NCBI GenBank assembly: GCA_964035575.1
Contig: OZ037934.1
Location: 248,001 to 312,000, forward strand
Length of the DNA: 64,000 nt
Source: Rhynchopus sp. YZ270_cl-10
Taxonomy: Eukaryota > Euglenozoa > Diplonemea > Diplonemida > Diplonemidae
Direction: 5' to 3'
Shown: piece after piece, positions 10,353 through 20,250 of the stretch
How positions within the stretch are numbered: the stretch's first letter is position 1
Layout: the number at the start of each line of letters is the position of its first letter
Position numbers and translations under genes: made by a program
Notes under the pieces: generated by a model
Told to the model about the DNA's origin: nothing
Databases searched by the model: none
Seen by the model: the letters and a program-made list of their open reading frames with translations, nothing else

Positions 10353-11052
10353 TGTGATTCCAAGGGTCGGGTCCTTTCAACTTAAAGATCACTCACATGG
10401 GAACCAACCCCAAATGCGTATCAAGTAACACGGTTTTGCACTTTCAGGGTCTTATATAGGGGGCTTCTCGCTATGTAATCCCCTGACTTTCTTTAAAAAA
10501 AAAAATCTTTCATTTTTTTAACTCCCATCCCTTTCGCGTGATTCCGAAGAAGAACTTCTGTTCCTTCTTTTGATCATTTGCCTCAGGTATATTGTAGCAC
10601 TTACACCGTGATCCTTTTGTTTTTATCTCTTTTTTTTTTGATATATTTGGTGACCACCTTAGTCATAGAAACTTGGTCACTCAGTACAGAGAGACTCAGT
10701 GGGTCTTACCAACCCTTTCTCAGTTCTTTCTTCCCCTTCTCTCTTCGCTGAAAAAAAGCGCACCTCCCCCCCCCTTCCCCTCCCCGAATTCAAAATAAAA
10801 TAAAGCTACCAAATTTGCGTCTTTCACACACACCACCCTCTTGAGGATCCCCCCCACCCTCTCTCTCTCTCTCTCTCCCTCCACAAAAATTCCTCACAGA
10901 CATCACAAACCGATATACGCACCATCCCCCCTCCCCCCTTCTTTGCGCACTTTTGAGTTTCGCTCAAACCCCTTCTTCTCCTTCCTCTCCCTTTCCCATT
11001 TCTCCCTTTCTTTTCTTTGTTTTTCAGTTCTTAGGAGAAGGGACCACATTAC
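10353..11052. other. intergenic region, no gene seen
   Basis: Holds poly-A/poly-T runs and CT-rich stretches. Near 10430 there is a TTTTGCACTTTCAGGG fragment of the B-type dispersed repeat. The region ends in a long pyrimidine tract (about 10960-11026, ending TTTTTCAG), a likely acceptor for the next gene. Confidence 0.6.
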
Positions 11053-11658
11053 ATGCAACACGATGCAATGCTTGCTTGTGGGGGTAGCGCTAAGGCGAAG
11101 GGTGTGAATGGTGTGGTTGCTTCGTCGCATCAGGCTGGGGCTGCGCCGTACCCTACATCACCGATGCCATCTGTTGTGCCATGCGCCTCATTGAATGTGC
11201 CATGTCCGTCACCGAGTGTGGCACTGCGTTGTGGGTCTGCACTGAGCGAAAGAACGAACACAACAAGCAGTACGGATTCGCTGTGTGGCTCGGATGTCTC
11301 GGAATTTCTTGCAGATATTCAGACCGAGATGTTGGACCAGTATGGTGCTGTAGGGACTGTCTCTCAAATCCAGTTGATCCGAACATTAACCGCAATGGGT
11401 CTAGACAGCAGTGAAAGCCTTGTGCACGCCCTCTGGCGGGACGCAGCGCAGGTCCCAGACCAACCCCTTGCGACGCATGAGATTCTTAGCAACATCTCCA
11501 CCCACCTCGCCCCGCGTGGGCGAACCCCAGCTGCAGACGGAACAAACAGTGTCGGCTCCGCGGCGCACACCCCAAAGTTCTCAAAATCGCGTCCAACCTC
11601 TGTGCAAAACTCCTCTGCTTGTACCTGGTGGGGGGCGGTGTCGGCTGATACAACTTAA
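11053..11658 (+). CDS. hypothetical protein, possible EF-hand-like helical region
   Basis: 201 residues, not recognised. The first 85 residues are Ser/Pro/Ala-rich and look disordered. Residues about 88-140 form two amphipathic helix-turn units (SEFLADIQTEMLDQYGAVG, then QLIRTLTAMGLDSSESLVH) that could be degenerate EF-hands lacking the Asp/Glu ligands. The tail is low complexity. It is supported by GC-rich codon use, a consistent frame and a strong pyrimidine tract with AG about 25 bases upstream. The C-terminus may be wrong if an unrecognised intron follows. Confidence 0.55.
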   Translation: MQHDAMLACGGSAKAKGVNGVVASSHQAGAAPYPTSPMPSVVPCASLNVPCPSPSVALRCGSALSERTNTTSSTDSLCGSDVSEFLADIQTEMLDQYGAVGTVSQIQLIRTLTAMGLDSSESLVHALWRDAAQVPDQPLATHEILSNISTHLAPRGRTPAADGTNSVGSAAHTPKFSKSRPTSVQNSSACTWWGAVSADTT

Positions 11659-12369
11659 AAGGAATGAACAAATATTTGGAAAAAAAAAAATTGAGAAAAG
11701 CAAAAGGTTGAACCTAAGATTGTCGTAAAATGTAGATTTTTTTTTTTGCTTACACACAGTGTTATTAGAACCTGAATATGATTACTATCAACGGTAAATT
11801 ATGTTCTCACGCTTTTTTTCTTTCTTTTTGAACATTTTTTGTTCCCTCCTCCTATGCTATCAATTTATTGAATGCATGTGTTGACATACTTTTTGAATCA
11901 ATTCCCCTCACCCAATTATCACGTCTGCCACCCAGGGAAAGAGCACTAACCTGGTGCGGTCAGGCAACCCATTCCCCAGGGTTCTCCCGTGGTTCAACCA
12001 CGTGGTTCTCGTGGACTGCTGGCCGGCACCATAAATGGCTTCCTGAAATGGCTGCGTTCAACGAAGCCCTTGTCATGGCATTTCCATGTCATGAAATGGG
12101 GTGGATAATTTTGTTGTTTTCTGTTGTCCCAATAAAGGAGGGTGGGTGGAGGAGTATGTTGTAGTTTTACAACTGCGCGTCTGAAGGAAAAATGGGGCTA
12201 CCTCTCCCTCCCTAGGTTGTGCTAAAAGAAAAGAAAAAGAAATCAAAAAAGAAAGAAAAAAAAGCCAGTTGTCCGAAGATATGTACTGAGAAAACTGTTC
12301 TAAATAATAACACACAAAAAAGAAGAAGAAGAAAAAATGATACGGAATTTGAATGCATAAGCAACGATA

Positions 12370-12652
12370 ACAAAATAAACTACTTTCAGAGTTAAGGACA
12401 ATCTGTGTCTATCTCTATTAAAGTACAATAGCCTTCGGGCGGCACTGTGTACGGAAGCTACCTACCGAGTAGGCGATTGTGTGATACGACAAAAAAAACA
12501 AAAAAGAGAATAAAAAAAAAAGAAAATCTGCAAAATAAAAAAAAGCGACTTTCCAGAGTTAAGGACAACTTTCGTCTTTATATTTTAAGTACAACAGCAT
12601 TCGGGCGACATTGAGTACAGATCCTGCACTAACAGGTGATTGTCGACACAAT
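12370..12652 (+). repeat. tandem pair of dispersed repeat, module D
   Basis: Two copies about 170 bases apart share ACTTTC(C)AGAGTTAAGGACAA, a (A)AAGTACAA(C/T)AGC word, TTCGGGCG(A/G)CA, and a CGATTGT(C)G end. Other copies or fragments lie at 29023 (interrupted; resumes at 31289), 31383, 39683 and 55368. The CGATTGTCGA palindrome near the 3' end is also found alone at 25384 and 39182. Confidence 0.7.
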
Positions 12653-13029
12653 CTTTTTTTCTTCTCCTTTCCAACCCTCCCCTTTTTTTCTTCCACAAAA
12701 ATTCCATATCTTTTTTTAATTCAAACTATTGAACTGAAAAACAAATGTGTTTCCCCCCCTTTTTTTGGTGTTGTACACCATCCTGTGTCAGCAGCAAAGC
12801 TTCTGATCCTGCATAACCAGCTGCTTATGGCGAACAGGTTTGCATAAAACCCTTCCCGCCAGTCTGCACTAACACTTCACATCTTCTCCTCAGTGGGACG
12901 CATTTGTGTATAAGAAGAGGGAGTGGGGATGGGACAGGGAAGCTGCAACGTGGTGTCTTTGTTGTCCTCTTCACACCCCACCTCACAATTTCTGCAGAAA
13001 GGGGTGCATCAAAGCACAAACACACCACC

Positions 13030-16000
13030 ATGTCGAAGCGACACACAGACAGCACACCGGATGAGAACCCACAAAAGGGAAGAAAGCTTTCTGCAGACGA
13101 GTTGGTGGAGGCTGCCAGGAAGGGCGAAACCACTGACGTGCGGGCGGGACTTGAGAAGTTCACCACAAACATTGACAGCAAAACAGCCTTCGATGCTGTG
13201 CACGAGGCATGCAAAGGGAACCACGATGAATGCCTCGCACTGCTTCTTCCGTATGTTAAGACAACGCAGATGGGCTTTGGGATCCTGCTGAGTGAGTGTG
13301 TCCACGCAGACTACACTGCGTGCACAGAGGTCCTCTTGCAGCATTGGAAGTCGGTCTGCAGCAACGTGGCGCATGTCCCACTCGAGTCGGAGGACAGCCG
13401 AGGTCTGACATCATGTCTCTGTCCAGCCATGTGGTCGGACCCTGCAGTGTGTCAGGTGCTCATTGCTGCAGGGGCAGACATCGAGACAAAAGATGTTGAG
13501 GGACATTCGCCTCTGTACTTGGCTTGCAGTTCAGGATCCCTCGATGTTGCGAAGCTGTTGGTGAGAGCAGGTGCGGGAGTGCGTGCCACAGACAACGAAG
13601 GAAACACGTGTCTGACGATTGTGGCATCTCATGGACACACCGAGACTGTGCGTTATCTTGTGGGGTTGAAGGAGGTGGAACTTGATCACCCAAATGCCGC
13701 GAATCGCACTGCGTTGCATTATGCAGCGCACATGAACCACGCAGATGTGGTGCAGGTGCTCATTGATGCAGGGGCAGACATCGAGACAAAGAATGTTGAG
13801 GGACGTTCGCCTCTGGACTTGGCTTGCAGTTCAGGATCACTCGATGCTGCGAAGCTGTTGGTGAGAGCAGGTGCGGGAGTGTGTGTCACGTCCAAGGATG
13901 GATTCACGTGTCTGAAGATTGCGGCATCTCATGGACACACCGAGACCGTGCGTTATCTTGTGGGGTTGAAGGAGGTGGAACTTGATCACATAGTTGGCGA
14001 GTTTTGCACTGCGTTGCATTCGGCTGCATACATGAACCACGCAGATGTGGTGCAGGTGCTCATTGATGCAGGGGCAGACATTGAGGTGAGGACTTACACG
14101 AAGAGGCTCTCGCCTCTGCACTTCGCTTGCAATTCAGGATCCCTCGATGTTGCGAAGCTGTTGGTGAGAGCAGGTGCGGGAGTGCGTGCCACAGACAACG
14201 AAGGAAACACGTGTTTGACGTTTGCGGCATATTGTGGACACACCGAGACTGTGCGTTATCTTGTGGGGTTGAAGGAGGTGGAAGTTGATCACCCAAATGA
14301 CAAGAATTGCACTGCGTTGTTTTGGGCAGCGCAACGCAACCATGCAGGTGTGGTGCAGGTGCTCATTGCTGCAGGGGCAGACATCGAGGCAAAGGATGTT
14401 CAGGGAGGTTCGCCTCTGCACTTGGCTTGCAATTCAGGATCCCTCGATGTTGCGAAGCTGTTGGTGAGAGCAGGTGCGGGAGTGCGTGCCACAGACAACG
14501 AAGGAAACACGTGTTTGACGATTGCGGCAGAACGTGGACACACCGAGACTGTGCGGTTTCTTCTGTGTTTGCCGGGGGTGGAAGTTGATCACCGAAATGA
14601 CAAGAATTGCACTGCGTTGCATTCGGCAGTGCGCAAGGACCGCGCAGATGTGGTGCAGGTGCTCATTGATGCAGGGGCAGCCATCGAGACAAAGGATGTT
14701 CAGGGACGTTCGCCTCTGCACTTGGCTTGCAATTCAGGATCCCTCGATGTTGCGAAGCTGTTGGTGAGAGCAGGTGCGGGAGTGCGTGCCACAGACAACA
14801 AAGGAAACACGTGTCTGACGATTGCGGCAGATCGTGGACACACCCAGACTGTGCGTTATCTTGTGGGGTTGAAGGAGGTGGAAGTTGATCACCCAAATGC
14901 CGCGAATTGCACTGCGTTGCATTCGGCAGTGCGCCTGAACCACGCAGATGTGGTGCAGGTGCTCATTGCTGCAGGGGCAGACATCGAGACAAAGGATGTT
15001 CAGGGAGGTTCGCCTCTGCACTTCGCTTGCTGTTTTCCAGTATCCCTCGATGTTACGAAGCTGTTGGTGAGAGCAGGTGCGGGAGTGCGTGCCACAGACA
15101 ACGAAGGAAACACGTGTTTGACGTTTGCGGCATCTCGTGGACACACCGAGACTGTGCGTTATCTTGTGGGGTTGAAGGAGGTGGAAGTTGATCACCCAAA
15201 TGACAAGAATTGCACTGCGTTGTTTTGGGCAGCGCAAGGCCACCATGCAGGTGTGGTGCAGGTGCTCATTGCTGCAGGGGCAGACATCGAGACAAAGGAT
15301 GTTCAGGGACGTTCGCCTCTGCACTTGGCTTGCAGTTCAGGATCACTCGATGCTGCGAAGCTGTTGGTGAGAGCAGGTGCGGGAGTGTGTGTCACAGACA
15401 ACAAAGGAAACACGTGTCTGACGATTGCGGCATCTCGTGGACACACCGAGACTGTGCGTTATCTTGTGGGGTTGAAGGAGGTGGAACTTGATCACCCAAA
15501 TGACAAGAATTGCACTGCGTTGCATTCGGCAGTGCGCAAGGACCGCGCAGATGTGGTGCAGGTGCTCATTGCTGCAGGGGCAGACATCGAGACAAAGGAT
15601 GTTGAGGGACGTTCGCCTCTGCACTTGGCTTGCAATTCAGGATCCCTCGATGTTGCGAAGCTGTTGGTGAGAGCAGGTGCGGGAGTGCGTGCCACAGACA
15701 ACGAAGGAAACACGTGTCTGACGATTGCGGCATCTCGTGGACACACCCGTGGAGGATCGTCAGCGGCGTCGGTGCCTGGCCTTCGGGGGCCTCACGATTG
15801 GCAATGGCCACCTTATGTGACACGAGCGCTTGAACAAGACTACAGCCCGTTCCGTGCTTGGTCAGTGCGTCGTCGAGGTCTTCCTTGCAGCCTTTGGGGT
15901 ACTGCTGCTGGTTCTTCTCGCGCACGCCACGGTCCTTCAGAGATTGTGCATTATCTTGTGGGGTTGAAGGAGGTGGAAGTTGATCACCAAAATGACGAGA

Positions 16001-16281
16001 ATTGCACTGCGTTGCATTATGCAGCGTGCATGAACCACGCAGATGTGGTGCAGGTGCTCATTGCTGCAGGGGCAGCCATCGAGACAAAGGATGTTCGGGG
16101 ACGTTCGCCTCTGCACTTGGCTTGCAATTCAGGATCCCTCGATGTTGCGAAGCTGTTGGTGAGAGCAGGTGCGGGAGTGCGTGCCACAGACAACGAAGGA
16201 TTCACGTGTCTGAGGATTGCGGCATCTCGTGGACACACCGAGACTGCGCGTTATCTTGTGGGGTTGAAGGACTCTCTCTGA
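13030..16281 (+). CDS. ankyrin-repeat protein of near-identical 100-residue modules
   Basis: 1083 residues. After a polar N-terminus (MSKRHTDSTPDEN) and a diverged region comes a run of about nine modules of ~100 residues. Each is three ankyrin repeats, with recurring words VVQVLIAAGADIETKDV, GRSPLHLACNSGSLDVAKLL, RAGAGVRATDNEGNTCL and HTETVRYLVGLKEVE. The modules are almost identical in DNA as well as protein, so they are recent duplications or are kept alike by gene conversion. The start is chosen because CACCACCATG follows an AG at 12996-12997 after a pyrimidine tract. Using that acceptor avoids an out-of-frame upstream ATG at 12929. Two oddities: a 192-base insertion at 15749 and a TGA at 16279, after which the ankyrin frame continues. 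Function is probably protein binding; the partner is unknown. Confidence 0.8.
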   Translation: MSKRHTDSTPDENPQKGRKLSADELVEAARKGETTDVRAGLEKFTTNIDSKTAFDAVHEACKGNHDECLALLLPYVKTTQMGFGILLSECVHADYTACTEVLLQHWKSVCSNVAHVPLESEDSRGLTSCLCPAMWSDPAVCQVLIAAGADIETKDVEGHSPLYLACSSGSLDVAKLLVRAGAGVRATDNEGNTCLTIVASHGHTETVRYLVGLKEVELDHPNAANRTALHYAAHMNHADVVQVLIDAGADIETKNVEGRSPLDLACSSGSLDAAKLLVRAGAGVCVTSKDGFTCLKIAASHGHTETVRYLVGLKEVELDHIVGEFCTALHSAAYMNHADVVQVLIDAGADIEVRTYTKRLSPLHFACNSGSLDVAKLLVRAGAGVRATDNEGNTCLTFAAYCGHTETVRYLVGLKEVEVDHPNDKNCTALFWAAQRNHAGVVQVLIAAGADIEAKDVQGGSPLHLACNSGSLDVAKLLVRAGAGVRATDNEGNTCLTIAAERGHTETVRFLLCLPGVEVDHRNDKNCTALHSAVRKDRADVVQVLIDAGAAIETKDVQGRSPLHLACNSGSLDVAKLLVRAGAGVRATDNKGNTCLTIAADRGHTQTVRYLVGLKEVEVDHPNAANCTALHSAVRLNHADVVQVLIAAGADIETKDVQGGSPLHFACCFPVSLDVTKLLVRAGAGVRATDNEGNTCLTFAASRGHTETVRYLVGLKEVEVDHPNDKNCTALFWAAQGHHAGVVQVLIAAGADIETKDVQGRSPLHLACSSGSLDAAKLLVRAGAGVCVTDNKGNTCLTIAASRGHTETVRYLVGLKEVELDHPNDKNCTALHSAVRKDRADVVQVLIAAGADIETKDVEGRSPLHLACNSGSLDVAKLLVRAGAGVRATDNEGNTCLTIAASRGHTRGGSSAASVPGLRGPHDWQWPPYVTRALEQDYSPFRAWSVRRRGLPCSLWGTAAGSSRARHGPSEIVHYLVGLKEVEVDHQNDENCTALHYAACMNHADVVQVLIAAGAAIETKDVRGRSPLHLACNSGSLDVAKLLVRAGAGVRATDNEGFTCLRIAASRGHTETARYLVGLKDSL
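15749..15940 (+). other. 192-base insertion in an ankyrin repeat, probable intron
   Basis: The insertion splits one ankyrin repeat between GGACACACCC and AGATTGTGCATTATCTTG. It begins GTGGAG and ends CCTTCAG. Removing 15749-15940 restores GHTQIVHYLVGL, matching the GHTQTVRYLVGL of a sibling module exactly at the join. Its length is a multiple of three and it has no in-frame stop, so if retained it adds 64 residues unlike ankyrin (RGGSSAASVPGLRGPHDW). The donor differs from the GTATGC/GTATGT seen elsewhere here. Confidence 0.6.
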
Positions 16282-16380
16282 AATGACGAGAATTGCACTG
16301 CGTTGCATTATGCAGTGCGACGCAACCATGCAGGTGTGGTGCGGGTGCTCATTGATGCACGGGCAGACAGTGAGGCGTGA
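16282..16380 (+). pseudogene. continuation of the ankyrin array beyond a TGA stop
   Basis: Directly after the TGA at 16279-16281, and in the same frame, the sequence reads NDENCTALHYAV then RRNHAGVVRVLIDARADSEA, and stops at 16378. It is the next part of a module. The module upstream has lost the segment coding VEVDHQ, replaced by CTCTCTCTG. The array was therefore truncated by a small replacement mutation, unless the TGA is read through. Confidence 0.6.
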
Positions 16381-16498
16381 GAGAAAAAAAAAACTAAACA
16401 AATACAACCAAGTTTTCAAAAAAAAATAAAGTCTCCAATTGGGTGGGTACCTGTTGTCTTCGCCACTCTTTCTTGTCTCTTTGCAGAGTGACGAAGTT

Positions 16499-16730
16499 GT
16501 TCTTTATTTTCCACGCCACCTTCTGTTTCTTACTTTCCACTCGGCACATTTTGTCACCTCGCACCCTCTAGGCTTTCTTTTCGTGTAGAAAAGAATGAAA
16601 ATGAAATGATAATTTTTTGCACTTCACTTTTTTGAAGGCTGTAATCAGCAACTTTTCGTTGGAGAAGTTGCTGCTTGTCTCGTATGCATTTGGAAAGAAA
16701 ACAAAAAGAGAAAAGAAAGAAAAGAAAAGA
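16499..16730 (+). repeat. 232-base direct duplication, copy 1
   Basis: Nearly identical to 17048-17280, 549 bases downstream, from TTCTTTATTTTCCACGCCAC through the AGAAAAGAAAGAAAAGAAA run. Each copy contains a perfect 10-bp stem (GCAGCAACTT and AAGTTGCTGC). A weak relative lies near 39390-39430. The few differences indicate a recent duplication. Confidence 0.8.
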
Positions 16731-17047
16731 AAAAAAAAGATCGGGTCTTTTGTTTGTGCGCTCAAAGCCGGGAAAACAAAAAGGTGAAAAAATGTGTTAA
16801 ACTGAAGTACGGTTGTTGTGGTTAATTGAGTACTCAAAGAAAACAAGCAAGCTTCTGTTTTTTCCAATTCGTTTTGTTTGCCCTGCAGCGCTGCCTCCAA
16901 TCTTTTTAGAATTGACAACAAGTTGTTTTATCAAAAAATTGATAATTACTGCTAGATGATATTCCCACAATTTAACGCAGTGAGTTGTGGGCCACGAGTG
17001 ACCTGTATGGTTTGTCACTTTCAACTTCACTTTGTTGTCGTCAGCGT

Positions 17048-17280
17048 GTTCTTTATTTTCCACGCCACCTTTCTGTTTCTTACTTTCCACTCGGCACATT
17101 TTGTCACCTCGCACCCTCTAGGCTTTCTTTTCGTGTAGAAAAGAATGAAAATGAAATGATAATTTTTTACACTTCACTTTTTTGAAGGCTGTAAGCAGCA
17201 ACTTTTCGTTGGAGAAGTTGCTGCTTGTCTCGTATGCATTTGGAAAGAAAACAAAAAGAGAAAAGAAAGAAAAGAAAAGA
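17048..17280 (+). repeat. 232-base direct duplication, copy 2
   Basis: Partner of 16499-16730. Differences seen are one extra T near CCACCTTTCTG and isolated substitutions such as GTAAGCAGC for GTAATCAGC. Confidence 0.8.
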
Positions 17281-17500
17281 ATAGAGGGAAAAAAACTGAT
17301 AATTACTTCTAGCTCGAAAGAGGACAAGTCGTAGTCTCATACAAAGTAACGCACTCTTCCTCTTTGACTTCACGTCTACAACACCACTAATCAACAATAA
17401 ACAGAGCACAAAGCACTTTCAAAACAAACAAAACATTCATGAGGCGTTTTTGCACTTTCAACTTCTGTCTTCTGTTACACACAAAGGATGATTGTGATCA

Positions 17501-17540
17501 AGGTGACTAAGTACGAGAGGCTTAGGTTCATCTTAAAAAC
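17501..17540 (+). repeat. hairpin module A (copy 4)
   Basis: AGGTGACTAAGTACGAGAGG then CTTAGGTTCATCTT. It is preceded within 70 bases by TTTTTGCACTTTCAACTTCT, the B-type module, as also seen at 54805-54870. Confidence 0.75.
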
Positions 17541-17875
17541 CACCCCCCTTTTATTTGTTTTATTTTCTTTCAAATGATGTTCGCTGAACGTCGGGCATTC
17601 ATTCTAACGTTTTTGTTTTTATTTTTTGTTTTGTTTTTTCTCCTTCCCCTCCTTGCTTTCTTACTGCATGTATGGCGACCGTCTTCCCCCAGATATCATT
17701 TCTTCTGGTGGAAGTACAATGTTGCGCGCACCCTCGTGAGGAGGTAGGTAATCGATACCTTTGTTGTTCTTGATTCCCTGCTGTCACCGTACGGTCATCT
17801 TACCGTATGTATGAAGGTTCACGTGAGATCGCAAGGAGAGCTTCTCCCTCCAGTTGTTCCCCTTTTTTATCTTTA

Positions 17876-18817
17876 GGGTAGTGTAACTTTTTCGGTCTGT
17901 TACCGTTATTTTGGTGTTCGAAAAATCCGGCGGGCGGCGGAGAAAAAAAGTTATGAAGAAAAAAAAGTTTTACCAGGGGGAAAAAAGTTATGAAGAGATT
18001 TTCTTACATTTTTTCAGAGTTTTCTTCACAAAATCCTTATTTTCGTGACGTGTAGCTTGTTTTCTGTTACGTGTAGCATTTTGTGTCTCATTATCATATT
18101 GCCTGGTACCGCTGGTACTTTCTGGTACCTAGGTTCCTGGACACCGGGTGTCTAGGTACCAGAAAGTTATAGGTACTACAGTGTGTACAGTGTACAGTGT
18201 ACAGTGTACAGTGTACAGTGTACAGTGTACAGTGTACAGTGTACAGTGTACAGTGTACAGTGTACAGTGTACAGTGTACAGTGTACAGTGTACAGTGTAC
18301 AGTGTACAGTGTACAGTGTACAGTGTACAGTGTACAGTGTACAGTGTACAGTGTACAGTGTACAGTGTACAGTGTACAGTGTACAGTGTACAGTGTACAG
18401 TGTACAGTGTACAGTGTACAGTGTACAGTGTACAGTGTACAGTGTACAGTGTACAGTGTACAGTGTACAGTGTACAGTGTACAGTGTACAGTGTACAGTG
18501 TACAGTGTACAGTGTACAGTGTACAGTGTACAGTGTACAGTGTACAGTGTACAGTGTACAGTGTACAGTGTACAGTGTACAGTGTACAAGAAAACACTCG
18601 CGAAGGAAAACGACTTTTCTCTCGAGAAAAAATTGCTGACTCACCAATTGATAGTGAGGTGCCATAGGTATGGGCCCTGTACAGCCCCACCCACATCTTT
18701 CCTATAGAACCTTTTCATAACTTTTTTCCCTAGTACTTTCTACATAACTTTTTTTTTTTGGTTTTCAAAAAATCCGGCGGGCGGTAACGGTAACAGGCTG
18801 AAAAAGTTACACTACCC
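17876..18817. mobile_element. non-autonomous TIR element with heptamer array, TTA target duplication
   Basis: A 942-base element flanked by TTA at 17873-17875 and 18818-18820. Terminal inverted repeats of about 31 bp begin GGGTAGTGTAACTTTTTC and continue CTGTTACCGTTA with three differences. Short subterminal repeats (AAAATCCGGCGGGCGG, AAAAAAGTTATGAAG) lie inside each end. The centre is a tandem array (18181-18588), and no transposase frame is present. A three-base TWA duplication with ends starting GGG is typical of PIF/Harbinger elements; the superfamily is inferred. It shares internal sequence with the element at 29170-31288. Confidence 0.8.
18181..18588. repeat. (TACAGTG)n tandem array, about 58 units
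   Basis: A nearly perfect 7-bp satellite-like run of TACAGTG. Each unit junction contains the palindrome TGTACA. Since 7 is not a multiple of 3 and no frame makes a stop, all frames read open on both strands. Those open frames are artefacts. Confidence 0.95.
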
Positions 18818-19186
18818 TTAACAATACCCGTTTTTTTTTTTATATAGTTACCATATTGTATTTAGCAAAATGCTCAAGACCCTCATGGAAAAGTCACAGA
18901 TTGTGCGTATCTATGAAGGAATCGAACAACCATATATTTTTCTCCCCAGTTTATAGTCTGAGAGAAACAAGCAAAGAGTCTCTCGAGCATTTTAAATCCC
19001 CCCCGTTCCCCTTCCCCAAAAAAAAGCGATGCAGAAGATAAGATGCAGCTTCACAAACAACGTCTCTTCTTTTTGAAAAGTATTGTTCCTCTCCTCCTCC
19101 TCCTCCCTCCTCCCACCCCCCTACCTCCCTTACCACACTCAAACACCCCTTCTCCACAGCGTACACTCATAAAAGTTTTTTTTTAA

Positions 19187-19987
19187 ATGGGAAACTTATG
19201 TTCTGTGGACCAAGCCCTTCGGGACGAAACCCTTTCCGCCAGAAGCCGTGAGTTGTACTTGTCTGCGACACAGATCCGCGCATTGTACCAAGAGTACGTT
19301 CGGTGTTCCCTTGCGTCTGATAGGGTGGCTGTACCTGACAGGCTTGAACCGGATGAGCTGCCCCGTGAACGCTATGCGCATGACGAGGCGATTTGGTTTG
19401 GGGGAAGCGACAAGGACGCAACAAAGCTGCTCCGCATGCAGCAGTTCCTCTTGCTACCGTACTTCAAGAACAACGTGATGGCGCCACGTCTGTTCGATGT
19501 ATTCCAAGACGAAGCAGATGGAATGTCCTTCAACGCGTTTGTCGTGATGATGTCAGCTTTATCACCTACAGCACCGGTAGAAATGAAGAAGATGGTTGCC
19601 TTTCGGTTCATGGATTTCGACAACGACGGGGCGATCGGGAAGGCGGATGTGCGCACCCTCCTCGAGGTCACCACAGGGCTGTTGGACCTCTGGACGGACG
19701 CGGCGGAGCGGCTTTCATTCCTCCCACCCCCTGGACCCAAGGTGGTGCCCGGATGGCCAAAATCCTCCTTCCCCCCTTCCCCCACCGTCTCCTCTGAACG
19801 TGCCGGTGACAAAAAGCCTCTCGCAACCGAAGGTGAAGCGCTGCTCCGTGACATATGCACAGACATGGCAGGGCGCCTGTTCGCATCGATTAACCTCGAC
19901 GGAAGCGACTCGCTGACAGAGCTTGAATTCGAGAAGTCTCTCAACAAAGTGCCGGACCTCCAAAAGAACTTCAGTGTGCCCGTTTAA
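19187..19987 (+). CDS. N-acylated EF-hand protein, CIB/calcineurin-B-like
   Basis: 266 residues. It begins MGNLCS, a good N-myristoylation signal with an adjacent Cys for palmitoylation, so it is probably membrane-attached. Helices resembling the CIB/calcineurin-B/NCS group follow (LSATQIRALYQEYVRC), then an EF loop DFDNDGAIGKAD at about 143-154 and a second, NLDGSDSLTELE, at about 236-247. A Pro/Ser-rich insert lies between them (about 180-215), longer than in CIB proteins. It probably acts as a Ca2+ sensor with an unknown target. The start is fixed by the acylation motif and by a pyrimidine tract ending CCACAG at 19159. Confidence 0.75.
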   Translation: MGNLCSVDQALRDETLSARSRELYLSATQIRALYQEYVRCSLASDRVAVPDRLEPDELPRERYAHDEAIWFGGSDKDATKLLRMQQFLLLPYFKNNVMAPRLFDVFQDEADGMSFNAFVVMMSALSPTAPVEMKKMVAFRFMDFDNDGAIGKADVRTLLEVTTGLLDLWTDAAERLSFLPPPGPKVVPGWPKSSFPPSPTVSSERAGDKKPLATEGEALLRDICTDMAGRLFASINLDGSDSLTELEFEKSLNKVPDLQKNFSVPV

Positions 19988-20127
19988 AGAGGGGAGGAAA
20001 GAAGGAAAGGAGGAAGAGGAATGAAAAAAATCTGTTGAAATTCTTGGGAGGGAGGGGGAAGATTATTACATTATTCGTATGTGATTTGTCCGTGTTTATA
20101 TTTTTTTTTTGTAGGTTTTGGGGGGTT

Positions 20128-20250
20128 TTTTTGTTGAATCCTGGTGAAAGCCTGGTCGAGCCCGGGTGCACGAAGCGCACCCGGCACCCAGCCCAGCTCA
20201 AGTTGGGGGCCTCCGGCGGAATGTGGAATGCTGATGAATGAAGCTGGAAG
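20128..20250 (+). repeat. fragment of the ~420-base R repeat
   Basis: GGTCGAGCCCGGGTGCACG with a complementary GCGCACCCGGC arm, then CAGCTCAAGTTGGGGGCCTC and CGGCGGAATGTG, match the left part of the repeat at 24290-24745 and of its inverted copy at 43693-44075. Confidence 0.7.

Noticed and set aside
11868-12164. 98-codon plus-strand open frame
   Set aside because: No leader signal, composition like spacer and no recognisable pattern.
18181-18588. Telomere or CRISPR-like array
   Set aside because: The unit is 7 bp with no spacers, is internal to a TIR element, and does not resemble a telomeric repeat.
18094-18707. Long open frames in all directions over the heptamer array at 18.2 kb
   Set aside because: A stop-free 7-bp repeat makes every frame open; there is no coding signal outside the array. 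The same applies to 23421-24081 and 29827-30839.
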